Source of the DNA: Sebastes aleutianus
Lineage: Eukaryota; Chordata; Actinopteri; Perciformes; Sebastidae
Length of the DNA stretch: 64,000 nucleotides
Direction: 5' to 3'
Assembly: GCA_916700875.1 (NCBI GenBank)
Contig: CAKAKS010000013.1
Span: 9,326,617 to 9,390,616 of the forward strand
How positions within the stretch are numbered: position 1 is the first letter of the stretch; the number at the start of each line of letters is the position of its first letter. Below are positions 37,853 to 52,600 of this stretch, one piece after another. The notes under the pieces are model-generated. The model was not told where the DNA came from and did no database searches. It saw only the letters and a program-made list of their open reading frames with translations. Made by a program: the position numbers and the translations under genes.

Positions 37853-40800
37853 CAGAGAGTAGAACGAACCACCTTTTAGACCACTGAGGCATTAACACAA
37901 CCTCCATCTGTTCTCTCTCCTCCTCCTCCACAGATATCAGCTTCTGCCTTTTGTTTTAGCGACTCCTACTTCTTCTGCTATATTTTCTCCAACCTCCTCC
38001 ATCTCCTGCTCACTTGTCCTCAATCCTCCCCTCGTTCCCTTCATCTCCTCATCTCGTTTCATCCCGACAATCACTACGCCGTCGTTACAAGTGGCTGACA
38101 GCGAGGAGGTCACAGGTCACAGACATCCTCCTCCTCCTCCTGTCCTCCGGCTGACATGAATCCGGCGACGAGGAGATTCAGCCGATCGGGGGTCAGAAAC
38201 AAGAACCGGAGAAGGAGGAGTTCTGGCAGCCGGAGTCGGTTCATCTATCAGTCTGAACGGCTGCCAAAACACTCAAGATGCCATCTTGAACTGAAGATGG
38301 ATAAAAGGCTGGATTGATGATCCAGCTCAGGCTAGTCATCCATAATGTAAGATGTTCAATTTGTATTATTCCATCAATATTTATAAACCTTAATTACCCA
38401 GAAATCATCTTGAAGTGATTAAGTTTCCTGCATTTTGAAGTAAGAACAGCCGCTCGAGAGCGGTGTGTTGTTGTTTTGCGAGTTACGTTAGTTACTGTAC
38501 TGATGTTACGTTGTTTCCGTATTTTACTTAGTTTACGCACTCATTTTAAGACCAACCATGATGTTTTTCCTAAACCTAACTAAGTGGTTTCGTTGCCTAA
38601 ACCTAACTACGGATATTACCGTAGTTTTGTGGCGTGAAAAGCCTAAAATGCGTCCACATGACACGTGGAATGTCATGCTATTTATACGCCATCCGGTGAT
38701 ATCGGGTTGGTTAGAAATTCGGAGCTTGTGGTTCATACTATACCTACTTTGGTGCGTTCAAGTGCTCAAACAATAAAACGGAAATTATAGATGCTGCAGC
38801 ATCAGCAATGGCAAAGTCCAGTTTTAACCTCTTCAAACAATAAATGAAATTAATGTGAAGCTAAACAGACATTGTAGTGTACAATAGTATGTGTCTTTAC
38901 CTTTACACAAACTCTTTAGTGTACTGTAAGTGTTTTTCCATCCACCTGTTTATATGCACATTTTCAATTTGTGCTGCAAATTTGAAAAATAAAAGGTTAA
39001 AATATTGCAAAACTACGTCGGGACGTCGGTGAATCTCAACGCTGAGAGGCTTTTGCGTGACACAGCGTCACGCAAATTTCTCACTCAAGTTGAAATATTT
39101 CAACTCCTGCAAATGACGCAAATTTTGAGTGTTCGCGTCGTGTCATTGCCCGGCGTGAATTTACATCTATTCGCCTCTTTTCATTGACTTTGTGTGATAT
39201 AACTGAAGAAGCTGTTTTGTTTGTGTTCAAAAGTGACGTTTCATTCAGTTTTACGTGTTGGAACGTGTTGCTTTTGAGTTTCACCTTCACTTTTACAACA
39301 CAGAAGGCCCCTACTGACCCACATCTATGGTGCTCATAGCAACTGATAACGCCTATTTAACGGCCTGATAACAGTCTAATCGGGTGCAAAGGATGAGCTC
39401 ACTCTTCCTCCTCCTCTTCCTCTTCCTCCAGGAGACTTTTAACTTGTTGAAACTTTCCTGACTGTGCAGAATCATCATGTGGGAAGGAGGTGAAGAGATG
39501 TCAGCGATGCTGCGGTTGCTCGTCGGTTTCATCACCTTCTGAGTGAGAGTTCAGTTTAATGGAGACTAAACAGGGAGAATCTACAGAGAAATCATGCGAC
39601 AGCTACTTAAAAAAGACGTCTGGCTCAGCTTCAACATGATTCAGAAGCTCTGGCCGGCGATGAATTTATAACACAAAGTGTCAAACCTTTTGTCTCTGAG
39701 GTTTCTACACGCGGTCCGTTTATTTTAACAGCAGCGGAGGGGAGGGTTATATCATCAAACGGACCGGTGATGCAAGACGGAGAAGCACGACGAGGAACCC
39801 CAAACGTCTATTTTACCTTCCAGCTTCATAAATCTGAGGAATTATGATTCGTCTTGTCACAAGTTACTCATCAGAGAGAAAATGTGAGACGCAGCAGCCT
39901 TTTAATTACCACAGTGAGAGAGAGAGAGAGAGAGAGAGTGAGAGAGAGAGAGAGGTTCAGTCCGGCGGTAAATCAGAGGTCATTGATTATGACATGTAGG
40001 ACTACAGTGCTAATCAGTTTGAAGACATAAAAGAACATTTAAAGAGACTGAGAGACAAAAAGAAAGAGATTAGAGAGACAGGACTGCACTTAATATAAAA
40101 CACAATCACCTAACAAGAAACATTTCAGTGAGATATAAAGACAATGCATTATTATTACAGGCTTATTATGACACGCAGTGAAATATAGCTCCAGATGAGT
40201 TTTCCCCGCTTATTTCAAGATCGTTTTTTGTTTTGAAAGGTCTATATATTACATCTAGGGTTGTCAATCGATTAAAATATTTAATCGCACATTTTTCACA
40301 CTTTTTTTTATCTGTTCTAAATGAACCTTAAAGGGAGATTTGTCAAGTATTTAATACTCTTATCAACATGGGAGTGGGCAAATATGCTGCTTTATGCAAA
40401 TGTATGTCTTTATTTATTATTGTAAATCAATAAACACAAAACAATGACAAGTATTGTTCGCTACTTTTTTCAGACAATTTTCAGACTTTTTTGGATGTTT
40501 TTTTTTTTTTTAATTTTAGGACATTTTTCAGACTTTTTTGGGGAATTTTTTCAGACAAAAACCCTCACACATTCACATATCTGGAGGTCAGAGGTCAAGG
40601 GGACCCCTTTGAAAATGGCCATGCCAGTTTTTCCTCGCCAAAATGTGGCTCAAGTTTGGAGTGTTATTTAACCTCCTTCATGACAAGCTGGTCTGACATG
40701 GTTGGTACCGATGGATTCATTAGGTTTTGTAGTTTCATATAGTACCATTATCTTCACTCTAGCTTTAAAACTGAGCCCTCTACAACTTCTGAAATACTGA

Positions 40801-42335
40801 TTGCATTAATACGTTAAAGAAATTAGTGTGTTAAAACATTTTTTGCGTTATTAACACTTTAACTTTGACACAATAATTACAACTTATTTCAAGAAATCTT
40901 ATACCAAGTACGATATAGCGCCTTGCCCGCAGAGGATTATCTGTTATCAGACCGATAGCCGATGGGTTCAGAGATCGGGTGGAAACAATCACGACTCGTT
41001 TGCATCATTCTTTTACCCTTTCACTAGTTTCTTTTGAACTACAGCTGCTCGTTTCAATAAAAAAACCTGGCACACATATCCAATGATTGAACCAAATAAC
41101 AGATCCTCTGTCATTAAATCATCACATTGGAAAGATTGCGTATAGCTTTAGCAGACATACTGTATGTATGCGTTGTTTTCTGAAAGACATATTTGTCTTT
41201 ATGTCAGCTTGTCCCCTGGCTGTCTCCCAGTGTAAAGCTACTTTTAAAAGCTTGCAGGTTTTTACGACATCCTTCTTTTACAGGCCCGGAAGAGGAAACG
41301 GAAAAGAAAAGCGAGTGAGACGGAGAGAAAGCACGAGACTGAAGGAATGAAAAGGATGCATCAGCCATTCTTTTTGAAACCTGCTCCGGAGAGAGACATT
41401 AAACTCCCGGGGTCTCCCGAGGACATTAAGTCTGTTTGTTTCTGTTATCCAGCTCACAAGATCTGATCCTAAAACGTCTTTGAGGGGTGATCAGAATCTG
41501 CTCAGACAGACAGACAGACATGATTGATCTGAAAGTGTCTCAGAGGGGAAACATCGGATCAGGAGAGGTGAAGAGAAAAGACATTAGGATGATGGATGGA
41601 TGATTGAATTAGAAATGAGATGAGGAGGAGAGGAAATAGGAACCAAGAAAGGACGGACGAAGGAGGAGAAAACAAGGAGAAAGAAAAGAGGAGTGGAGGA
41701 TCAGTCGGTGTAAACAGCTTCATGCGTTGCATTGTAATTCCTGCAGGTTTCGGTGCTCTGCGGGCGCATATTAATCGTCGGGAGGCGACGGTGACCAGCT
41801 GCAGTGCAACACAAACACCAACACTCATGCATTATTAACAACAACAACAGCAGAAGAAGAATAAGAAGAGGAAGAGGAGGAGGAGGAGGAGGAGGAGGAG
41901 GAGGAGGAGGAGGAGGAGGAGGAGGAGGAGGAAGTGATTGCAGTTAAATTCAGAGACACACATGAAATAAATAAATAAATAAATAGATTAATTAATTAAT
42001 TAATTAATTAATTGATAGATGGATGGATGGATGGATGGATGGATGGATGGATGGATGGATGGATGGATGGATGGATAAATAAGAAAATAGATAAATAAAT
42101 AAATACATGAATAAATAAATATATGGATTAATAAATAAATAAATATATGGATAAATAAATAAATAAATTAATAGATAGATAAATAAATAAATAGATAAGT
42201 AGATAAATAGATAAATACATAAATAAATAGATAAATAAATAAATTAATAGATAAATAAACAAATAAATAAATAGATAGATAAATTAATTAATTAAAAGAT
42301 AAATAAAAAAATAAATAGATAAGTAAATAAATAGA

Positions 42336-42366
<31 letters not shown>

Positions 42367-45300
42367 ATGAATGAATGAATGAATGAATGAATGAATGAAT
42401 CAATGAATCAATGAATCAATGAATGAACGAATGAATGAATGAATGAATGACGGACATGTATAATCAGTTAGCAGGAAAGTGAGAGGCCTTTTCATTTCTT
42501 CTCAGCTCTTGAGATGCTCCTCTGGGAGTCACATTAATGCATCAATCAATTCCTGATCAATAACCGGTCAATCAGCAATGAGCCACGAGTGCCAGAGATC
42601 CATCTTGTTTATGAGTACAAACACCGGATCAATACGCAGCAGAGACTGGACACAGAATAGGAACATCCTCTGCACTTGATTCATACACAGCTTCATCTGC
42701 TGCATGCAGCGTTTTGTTGTCATCGTGACTTTTGTTGGCGGCGCAAATATTGACGTGCAACCGGTGGCGCCGCCCAAAAATCACCTTCCTACACCGTGTC
42801 CACACTGAATCTGTTACATCATGTAAACAAGCCACGTAGGCTTCATATCAGCTGTGAGCTCGAGATCAGACTGGAGACGTAACCGCTTATCTTCCTTCAT
42901 TTGTTCTGTTTAAACAGAAAGCACACGTTTAATACTGTGATATTTACTGGAAACGACGTTACAGGATGGGAGTTACATGGTGGCATAGCAATTGTTGTGG
43001 TTGTGTGTGTACGTGTGCACGTGAGCGTGCGCTTGTGTTTGGGGCGAGAGCCCAAGGAAAACAATTTGCACCGGGGCCGAGCACAATTGTGTTACGCTGC
43101 TGGACTCGGTGACACCTCGGGAGAATTACTGTAAACAAATGACACAATATTGTCTCACATGTAAAATGTGTATGTCCTCTTATCTACTTTATTGTCTTTT
43201 ATCAATGTTATTGTATTTTATCTATTTTATTGTTTTTATCAATGTTATTGTATTTTATCTACTTTATTGTTTTTATCAATATTATTGTATTTTATCTATT
43301 TTATTGTATTTTTTTATTTTATTGGCTTTTATCGAATTTTATTATATGTAATATATTTCACTGGCTTTTAAACATTTGATTATATTTAATCTATTTTAGT
43401 GGCTTTTATCTATTTTAATGTATTTTATCTATTTTATTGGCTTTTATCTATTTTAATGTAATTTATCTATTTTATTGGCTTTTATCTATTTTAATGTATT
43501 TTATTTATTTTATTTATTTTATTTATTTTATTTATTTTATCTATTTTATTTATTTTATTTATTTTATTTATTTTATCTATTTTATTTATTTTATTGCTTT
43601 TATCTATTTATTGTATTTTATCAATTTAATTTATTTTATATATTTTATTTATTTTATTGTATTTTATCTAATTTTAGTGGCTTTTTTATTAATTTTATTG
43701 TATTTTATCTATTTTATTGTATTTATCTATTTTACTGCCTTTCATCTATTTTATTGTATTTATCAATTTTTCTGGTTTTTATCTATTTTATTGTATTTTA
43801 TCTAATTTTCTGGCTTTTATCTATTTTATTGGTTTTATTATTTCACTTTTATAACTACTATGTCTCATATGCATTAGTCTCATATTAACCTTCTACTGTT
43901 TATATTTCATATTAATCACTGTGAGCATGTTAGCATGCTGACATTAACATTTAGCTCAAAGCATCATTTTTTCCTGAGTAGCTTCACAGAGCCCATGTAC
44001 GGCTGTAGGCTCTTTCAAAATAAAAAGCCCTTTTATGTCATCATCATCATCATCTTCATCATCTTCATCATCATCATCATCATCACCATCATCATCATCA
44101 CCATCATCATCATCATGGACTCTATGAGAGTGATGTTGCTGTGTCTCCAGATCTCTGCTGATCTACTAGAGACTAAAATCTTGTTATAAAATGATGCCAA
44201 AATCACAAAAATAAGAGTCTTTCTTCAAGCTGTGAATGTATCTTGATACCGTTAACAGGCTTCAGTAGCTTTTAGTCGTGTGTGTGTGTGTGTGTGACGA
44301 TGAGTTATATAACAGGGTCACTTGTTTCTACTATTCCTCCAGCAGAATCCAACCGTCTAAGAATGTTTTGTCTCGCCTCAAACCAAACTCCATTCAAATG
44401 TCTGTATTTAAAAAACACTGAATATGGGTGAGCGTGTGCGGCGATGAGTTATATAACAGGGTCACTGGCTACTACTGTAACATCACACACATACAAAGGA
44501 CGTCAGATTACACTCAGCGGCTCGGTGGTGGGTGAAAGTGTGGAAAAAGGCGAGAAAGAGCGACAAAGAAGATTAATATACACTGCAAAAAAAAAAGATT
44601 TTACAGTTTCTTTCAAGAAATTTTACATCTTTTGTCTGTATTTCAAAATGACAGAAAAATTGTAAAAATGACATGTTTCATTTGTGATTTATATGTAAAT
44701 GGTCTTAGATTTACAGTATTTTTTGTAATCACAATCGTAATTATCTCTATTTAAGCTTTTCTTGATCATTTTTAAAGATAATTATTCTGTTTTTTAGAGG
44801 TTAATGACTTTTATTTTAACAATTCATTTTTGTTAGAAGAAAAGGATTTCATGGAATTAAAAATATTTCTTGTAAAAATACAGATTTTTTTCGCAAAACT
44901 TTGTTGCTTTATTGCTTTATCTATTTTCTATTTCACTGTAGTTTATCTATTTTATTTTATTTATTTTATTTATTTTATTTATTTTATTTATTTTATTTAT
45001 TTTATTTATTTTATTTATTTTATCTAATTTAAGTGTCTTTTATCTATTTTATTATATTTTGTCTATTTTTCTGTTTTTTGTATCTATTTTATTGTATTTA
45101 TTTATTTGACTGGCTTTTATCTATCTTATTATATTTATTTATTTTACTGGCTTTTATCTATTTTATTGTATTTATTTATTTTACTGGTTTTTATCTATGT
45201 TATTTTATTTAGCTATTTTACTGGCTTTTATCTATTTTATTGTATTTTGTCTATTTTTCTGATTTTTATCTATTTTATTTTATTTAGTAATTTTACTGGC

Positions 45301-47348
45301 TTTTATCTATTTTATTATATTTATTTATTTTACTGGTTTTTATCTATGTTATTTTATTTAGCTATTTTACTGGCTTTTATCTATCTTATTGTATTTATTT
45401 ATTTTTCTGTTTTTTATCTATTTTATTGTATTTATTTATTTTACTGGTTTTTATCTATGTTATTTTATTTAGCTATTTTACTGGCTTTTATCTATTTTAT
45501 TATATTTTGTCTATTTTTCTGTTTTTATCTATTTTATTGTAAATAAAAAAAAAACTGAAGATTCTAAATCGTATTGATTCATTTAAGTTCCTGCCACCAA
45601 CCAAACTCCATACATATTTCTGTGTATTTAAAAAAATAAATATATATATTAATTCATTTAAGTCATATTTTCTGTAAATTTCTCTCTATGTTGTGTTATA
45701 AATGTCCTTTTCTACGCTGTAATATGGTAGAAAATACGGAATATTTTTTAATACAAAGGAAAAGTTTGAATATTTGGGAAACACGCTTACTTGTTGCCTA
45801 CATTCTGTTATATAATGTTTATCTGCTCATTAGTCAGGCGTCTGGTCACATTTCTTAGCCTTGTTGTGAGCGGTCAGCGCTCCATCACATTATAAGACGT
45901 CTCTATTCAGAATAGGTTTGTGGTGCTGGAGCAGTGTTGTGGCTCTTTAAAGGGCTGCTCGGGATTGATGGGGCAATAAAAACGCCCAGCAGAGAGACAC
46001 ACAGGGTTAGAGAAGGCAGCTGTAATTCAGACAATTACTGTGAATTGGGCTTTTAGAGTTGGAAAGAGCAGCGGTGGGAGAGATGCTGTGGGAGGGAGGA
46101 GAGAAGATTGATGGTGATGACATTAGTATGCATGGCAGCGCAGCAATATATGTTCACTACGGCTCCGTAATGTGACCGAAAACACAAACGCCTGAATGAA
46201 GAGGAGGAAAATAAAGAGAGGAATGAAAGAAAGAGAGATAAATGTGTGGTTTAATCTCGTCTGCTGTGGATCGATCTTCTTGTTCTAGAACAGGGGTCAG
46301 AAACCTTTACTAGCAAAAGAGACATTTTTTACCAAAAAATAAATAAATAAATCTGTCTGGAGCCGCAAAACATGTGATCATTGTGATGAAGGTAACATAG
46401 TTTATAGTCTAAGTATATAGTATATAAGTCTAATGCAGTGAGGGCCAAAGAGACAATGTACTACGGAGTATTAGGGCCACATTGAGGGGAAAATAATCAG
46501 AGATTTACAGAATAAAGTCATAACTTTACGAGAAAGGAAGTCGTAATATTACGAGAATAAAGTCCTTACTTTAGGAGAAAAAAATCGTAACATTACGGGA
46601 ATAAAGTCATAACTTTACGAAAAAAAAGTTGTAATATTACGAGAATAAAGTCGTAATTTTATGAGAATAAAAGTCGTAATATTACGAGAATAAAGTCATA
46701 ACTTTATGAGAATAAAGTCATACCTTTACGAGAAAAAAGTCATAATATTACGAGAATAAAGTCATAACTTTACGAAAAAAAAGTTGTAATATTACGAGAA
46801 TAAAGTCATAACTTTATGAGAATAAAAAGTCGTAATATTACGAGAATAAAGTCATAACTTTACGAGAAAAAAAGTCGGAATATTACGAGAATAAAGCCAG
46901 AAGTTTACTAGAATAAAGTCCAGTATTATAATTACAAAATTATCCAGTAAATGTGTTATTATGATTTTAGTTATCCATGACACACACACAGGTATGGAAC
47001 CACGGACATAAATGCCCCCTTGTTACAGGAGGGGGCTACTCTCACTTGTTGCTCCGCCCCCTGACGTTTGAACCGACCAATGAGAGTGTTTCTGCCTCAG
47101 TGAACAAAAACTACAATCTTCCAGCTTTCATTGACGTGGACGCCCTTAAAGAAGCGGCTGACGGTGAGGAGGTCAGAGGTCAAAGGTCAAGGAGGAGCAG
47201 AGACGATATAATTGATAAATCCACCTGAAACCAGAAGGTGGAGGACACAGGAAGCTCTGTCTCTCTCTTCCTTCCTCCGCTGCCACGTGCGACGCCCTCA
47301 AGGTTAATCAGTTATTGAGAGAGCCAACCAGAGCAGTGTGTGTGTGTC

Positions 47349-47391
<43 letters not shown>

Positions 47392-48051
47392 ATCACGCCT
47401 ACTTTCTCTTCACACGTGTGTGTGGTTGCCACGACAACACCGCGACGAGGGGTTTGGTGTGTTTAATCAGGAAGCGACACAGAAAGAGAGAAAGAGATAC
47501 AGGCTGGTTTTTTATTTATCCTTTCAAATTAATATCAAACTGAACTGTCATGATCTGATTATTGGAATATTACTTAAATTATTTTCATTATTATATTATT
47601 ATTATATATATATTATTATATATATATTATATATATATATACATATTATATATTACTAAATTTATTTTTTTTGTTTAATGTTTTTGTTTTTATTGTCTTT
47701 AATTTCCTCTTTACATCACCTCATCCCCCTATCTCTCATCACGCCTGTTTGTGTGCATGTATATATTTATATACATTTAATGTATCTTGTTTATATATAT
47801 ATATATATATATATTTGCACTGCTCTGTGTTTAATTTAGTTATTTTATTGTTTTTATTTTTGCTTCATTTATCTTGCTTTTACTGCCATGTGAATCACAT
47901 TGTTTTGAGTGCTAGGCCTATATAAATAAAACATATTATCATGGACATTTATATTTTATATTTATATTTTTTAGAGGAAATATGGTATTTTATAAAAACA
48001 AAAAATATACAAGTTTTTCTTAAAAAAAGAAGATGCTAAAGTTTTTTTTAT

Positions 48052-48101
<50 letters not shown>

Positions 48102-49610
48102 ATATTGTATTATTACTTGTGTCTAAGAAAAGCTGAGCCCCTCCGACATCATCACCCTTAAAAAAAAAAATTAAAAATCCTCAAATAAAATCCTCCTTTT
48201 TTTAAATATAAATCAACTTCCTTAAATGAATAGAACTTTCGTTAACATAATATGATCTTTTTTTTTGTAACGACTTAATTAATTTACTATAATAGTGTCA
48301 GAGCCGAAATAGATGTTTTTGTTATTGTGGTTAAATAAATGTAATTTATGGTGTTGTTTTTAATATAAGTGCGTCAAGCAGGAGAGCAAATAGGTTTGTG
48401 ACCGCAGTGAAAATGTTGTTTTTGAAAGGCTAAACGCCAACAAATACGGATCGAAGCTGAATATTTAGTTAGATTTTGCTATAAGTAGAAAAAAATATAT
48501 ATCTTTTTAAATAGTTTTATATCCAGACTTTTGTATAAATTATCCAGTAAGTGTGTTATTATGATTTTAGTTATACATGACACACACAGGTTGGGAACCA
48601 CGGATATAAACGCTCAATAGTTTGTACATAAGGAAAGAAACACCAGCAGATTATTAGGATTATTATGCCGTTTGAGCTACAGGAGGGGATTTTAATGTGA
48701 AATATCTGTTTAGGAAGTTCAATTTATAGTAGATTTAACTCATAAAATACAAATTAAAAACGCAAAGTAGAAGCAGTTAGGAAGAATTACTGAATGATAA
48801 ACAAAGAAGTAAACAGGAAGTGCTTCTTACTGACATATAATAAAATACTGAGGTAAATAAAAGACACTATTGACGTTATTCCTGCCCTTGATTTATCTTC
48901 CCCCTCTCCCTCTCATGTACATCTGATCATTGATCTCTCTCCCTCATGTTTTATTCAGCCAGGTAAGACCGAGGTGTCTCATTTCCTGCCCTCGCTGGCG
49001 GTGGTGGCAGCGGCAGACATCTTGGTTTGGGGCAGCGTGACTTTGGCTTCACGCTGCCACCACTTGAGCTCTGCTCTGGTTTTCACCATCCGTCTGTGAT
49101 AAACACGAGAGCCACAGCGTATAAAACACACATGCTGAGATGTGTCCTACATTCAGGTCTCAGCAGACAGGAAGTCGGCGTTCATATCAAGTTTTAATGT
49201 TCCCACAGCGCTGAGCTCCTCGTGTCTGATTGGCCGAGTCGCCGTCAACAGCCAATAAGAACACATCTGAGAGACCCAATCAACCCTGATCGGAAAGCAA
49301 GAGCGCTCACTCCCACTGACTTTTATCTTCCAGAAAAACCCAAATACAGTTACCTGACAGCACTCACAAAACTGAGATAACAGTCTCAGACATAAATAAG
49401 AAAATTAGAGGCTCTGTTATAACCGAACTACTGTATGAAAAGAAATATGGTATTTATATATAGAAGATTGTATTTATTTGTAGTTTATTTACATTTTCAT
49501 TAAAACTAAAATCCCTGAAATTCCAGCTTTTTTGTTTGTTTCAATGTTTTTTTTATATAATTTTATTTGCTCCTTATTGTCTCCTGAATACAGTAATAAA
49601 TAAGTTTGGG

Positions 49611-49681
<71 letters not shown>

Positions 49682-52600
49682 ATGCATTTAAAAATAAATT
49701 TTAAAAACAATTTTAAAATAAATCTTAACAATATGAAAAAATTACATAAATTTAACAATTAATACAAATAAATAAAAAAAGGGGGAAAATTAAGTTAATG
49801 TCTACATTTATTTTAAATATAATTTTTGGCATATTTAATGGCATATTAATATATTTATCGAGTAATTTATGTATTTATTTTGACACCTTATGTGAATAAA
49901 TAAAAGAAATAAATAAGTTTGGGGAAATAAATAGGGGGAAAATGCAAAGGGGAAAATAACAAATAAATAAATAAAACAAATAATAATAAATAAATAAATA
50001 CATTCAAAATTAATAAACAAAAAAATATATACAAATAATTACATAAATTTAACAATTAATAATAAATAAATAAAGGGGAGAATTAAAACAGAAATATCAA
50101 TTCATGTCACATTTAATCAATTAATTAATGCCTACATTTATTTTTAATATTATTTGTGGTACATTTAATGGCATATTAATTTATTTATTCATTTATTTTG
50201 GCACCTTTATTCTGTCATTTGTTGTATTGTGATATAATATTAATGCAAAACATCCAGGATTTGGAGGGAAATCTGCTGCACAAAACAGGAAGAGATCAGA
50301 ATAAAAGCGTTGTCTCATTGTTTGTCATAATATGAGTAATAATACACTCTACCTTTAAATTAGCAGGGTTGTGACTTTCTTCAATGTGTTATTTTCCATC
50401 CTGAATTAATTATTTTCAACCTGCAATTACTCTTAAATGCTAGAGAGTTTGTATAGTATTGTGCCAGCGCTGCATATAATCATCTGTAATTATCCATCAC
50501 CTCTGCTACACTACATCCACCCTGTTGCCCCCGGTTACAGGTCCGTTTGTGCTCGTGTGCTCGCCCCAGCCATGAATAAACCATGCTGATGAACTAGATC
50601 ACAGCGGCCGGCGACGGTTAATCAACACCAGAGAGACGACGAATCAGGTTCACATCACACTGATAGATAAACAGGTGGATAGATGGATGGATTCCTTCTC
50701 TCCTGGTTTATCAGAGTCACTGACGCCACCGCACCCCCGTCCTCTCTGTCCGGTAACGTCTGCTGTTGATTCACAGATCTATTTCGGGCCTCGCTCCCCG
50801 CCTGCTCGCCATCACACTGTTGACATCTCACCGCAGAAAGACACCAGCGCTTTGCATCAAACATGTGATTCCTATTATTTTTAATCTCTCCTGCTCCTCT
50901 GTGACACAACTTGCCTTGCCTCAAAAACTAAAGTTATAGTATATTCCCTTTGCCTTTTTCCCCCCTATTTATTTCCCCAAACGTATTTATTCCTGTATTC
51001 ATGAGATAAGTAAGAACCAAATAATAACAAACAAACATGTAAGGTGCGGAAATAAAAAAATAATAATTAAATTACTCAATAAATAGATTAATATGCCTTT
51101 AAATGTACCAAAATAATATTAAAAATAAATGTAGGAATTAACTTAATTTATCAAATGTGACAAATTAATATTTCTGTTTTAATTTGCTTCTGTATTTATT
51201 TACCTTTGTATTTATTCCCTGAATTATTTACATTCCTATTTAATTTTCCTCTTAATTTATTTATTTTTACATTAATTGTTACATTTATGTTGTTATTTTT
51301 GCATTTATGTTTTATTTATTTGAAATGTATTTATTCATTTTTAAGCGCATGTATTTATTTATTTATCTATTTAATTATTATTTATCTATTTTTATTTATT
51401 TAATTGATTGAATGTGACATAAATTGATATTTCTGTTTTTAATTGACCTTTTTATTAATTTCCCAATTTATTCAGATTAATTTTTTAATTATTTATTTCT
51501 AGCCTTTATTTTTTAAAACATTTATCATAAGTTCTAATTTTACATTTTAATACACGAAAAAAATAAAATTATTCTACTTTAACAATCAATTTTTTTATAT
51601 TTATTATTTGTGACAGAGCTTGAATTTGTGGGTGTTGCCATGACGACAAGGATGCCATTTACCTCAGGTATTATTTTTGCAATGTAGACGAGTAAAAAAT
51701 GATGGAAAATCATAATTGAATAAAAAAAAAATCTACTTTTGTAAACTCTGAATTTGAGTTTAATCCCTGAATAAATAAAATAATTTGACAGGAGCACAGA
51801 TTCAGAAGCCTTATATGCCCCTTTTTGATGGATTATTTTACATTAAAAAAATCATTTAATTCAGTAAAAGTACTAATACCTCACTGTGAAAATACTCTGT
51901 TACAGTAAAAGTCCTGCATTGGAAATATTCCTTCAAGTAAAATGCAGTTAAAGTATTAAAACTTGAGTTAGTTTCCATCTCTCTGAGCCTTCAGGACGCT
52001 CCGTCTCTGCTGCTGCTGAACTTTTTTAGGAGTATTTCTGGTTGTGTTCTGCTGCAGTGACCCAGTTTCCCCCCTCAGGGATCAATAAACATCATCTCCT
52101 CTCTTTATCAGCAGCGCTTCGTCTGACAGACACAACAAATGGGCAGGAATTCGTCCCGTTGACGGTCGAGAGAAAAGACAGACGAGGAGGGAAATGTTCA
52201 GTGTTGATGTTTTTTTTGTTTTTTTTTACAGTTCTTAACGTCGTTGGTGAAGCACTCAGGGTCACGTTACTGCACCACGGTGTGTGAAATAAACAACGTT
52301 TTCATTGATTTAGACTCTCAGACAGCACGATGGAGGGCTCAGTTTTACAGCTAGAGTGAAGATACTGGTATCATATGAAACTAGGAAACCTAAAGACTCC
52401 ATCGGTACCAACCATGTCATACTAGCTTGTCCAGAAGGCGGTTAACAAACGCTCCAAACAAAATTTTGGCGAGGTAAAACTGTCAGGGGTCCGCTGACCT
52501 CTGACCTCCAGATATATGAATGTGTGAGGGTTTTTGTCCAAAACAATGTCTGAAAAAATTCCAATAAAGTCAGAAAAATGTCGAAAAAAAGTCAAAAAGA

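Noticed and set aside
43109..45546. Hydrophobic ORFs of [10 protein letters not shown] type
   Set aside because: They come from TTTTATCTATTTTATT minisatellites, with no start context or family resemblance.
49031..49058. Pre-miRNA candidate
   Set aside because: The stem is only 10 bp with no extended complementarity on either side; a pre-miRNA needs about 22 bp or more.
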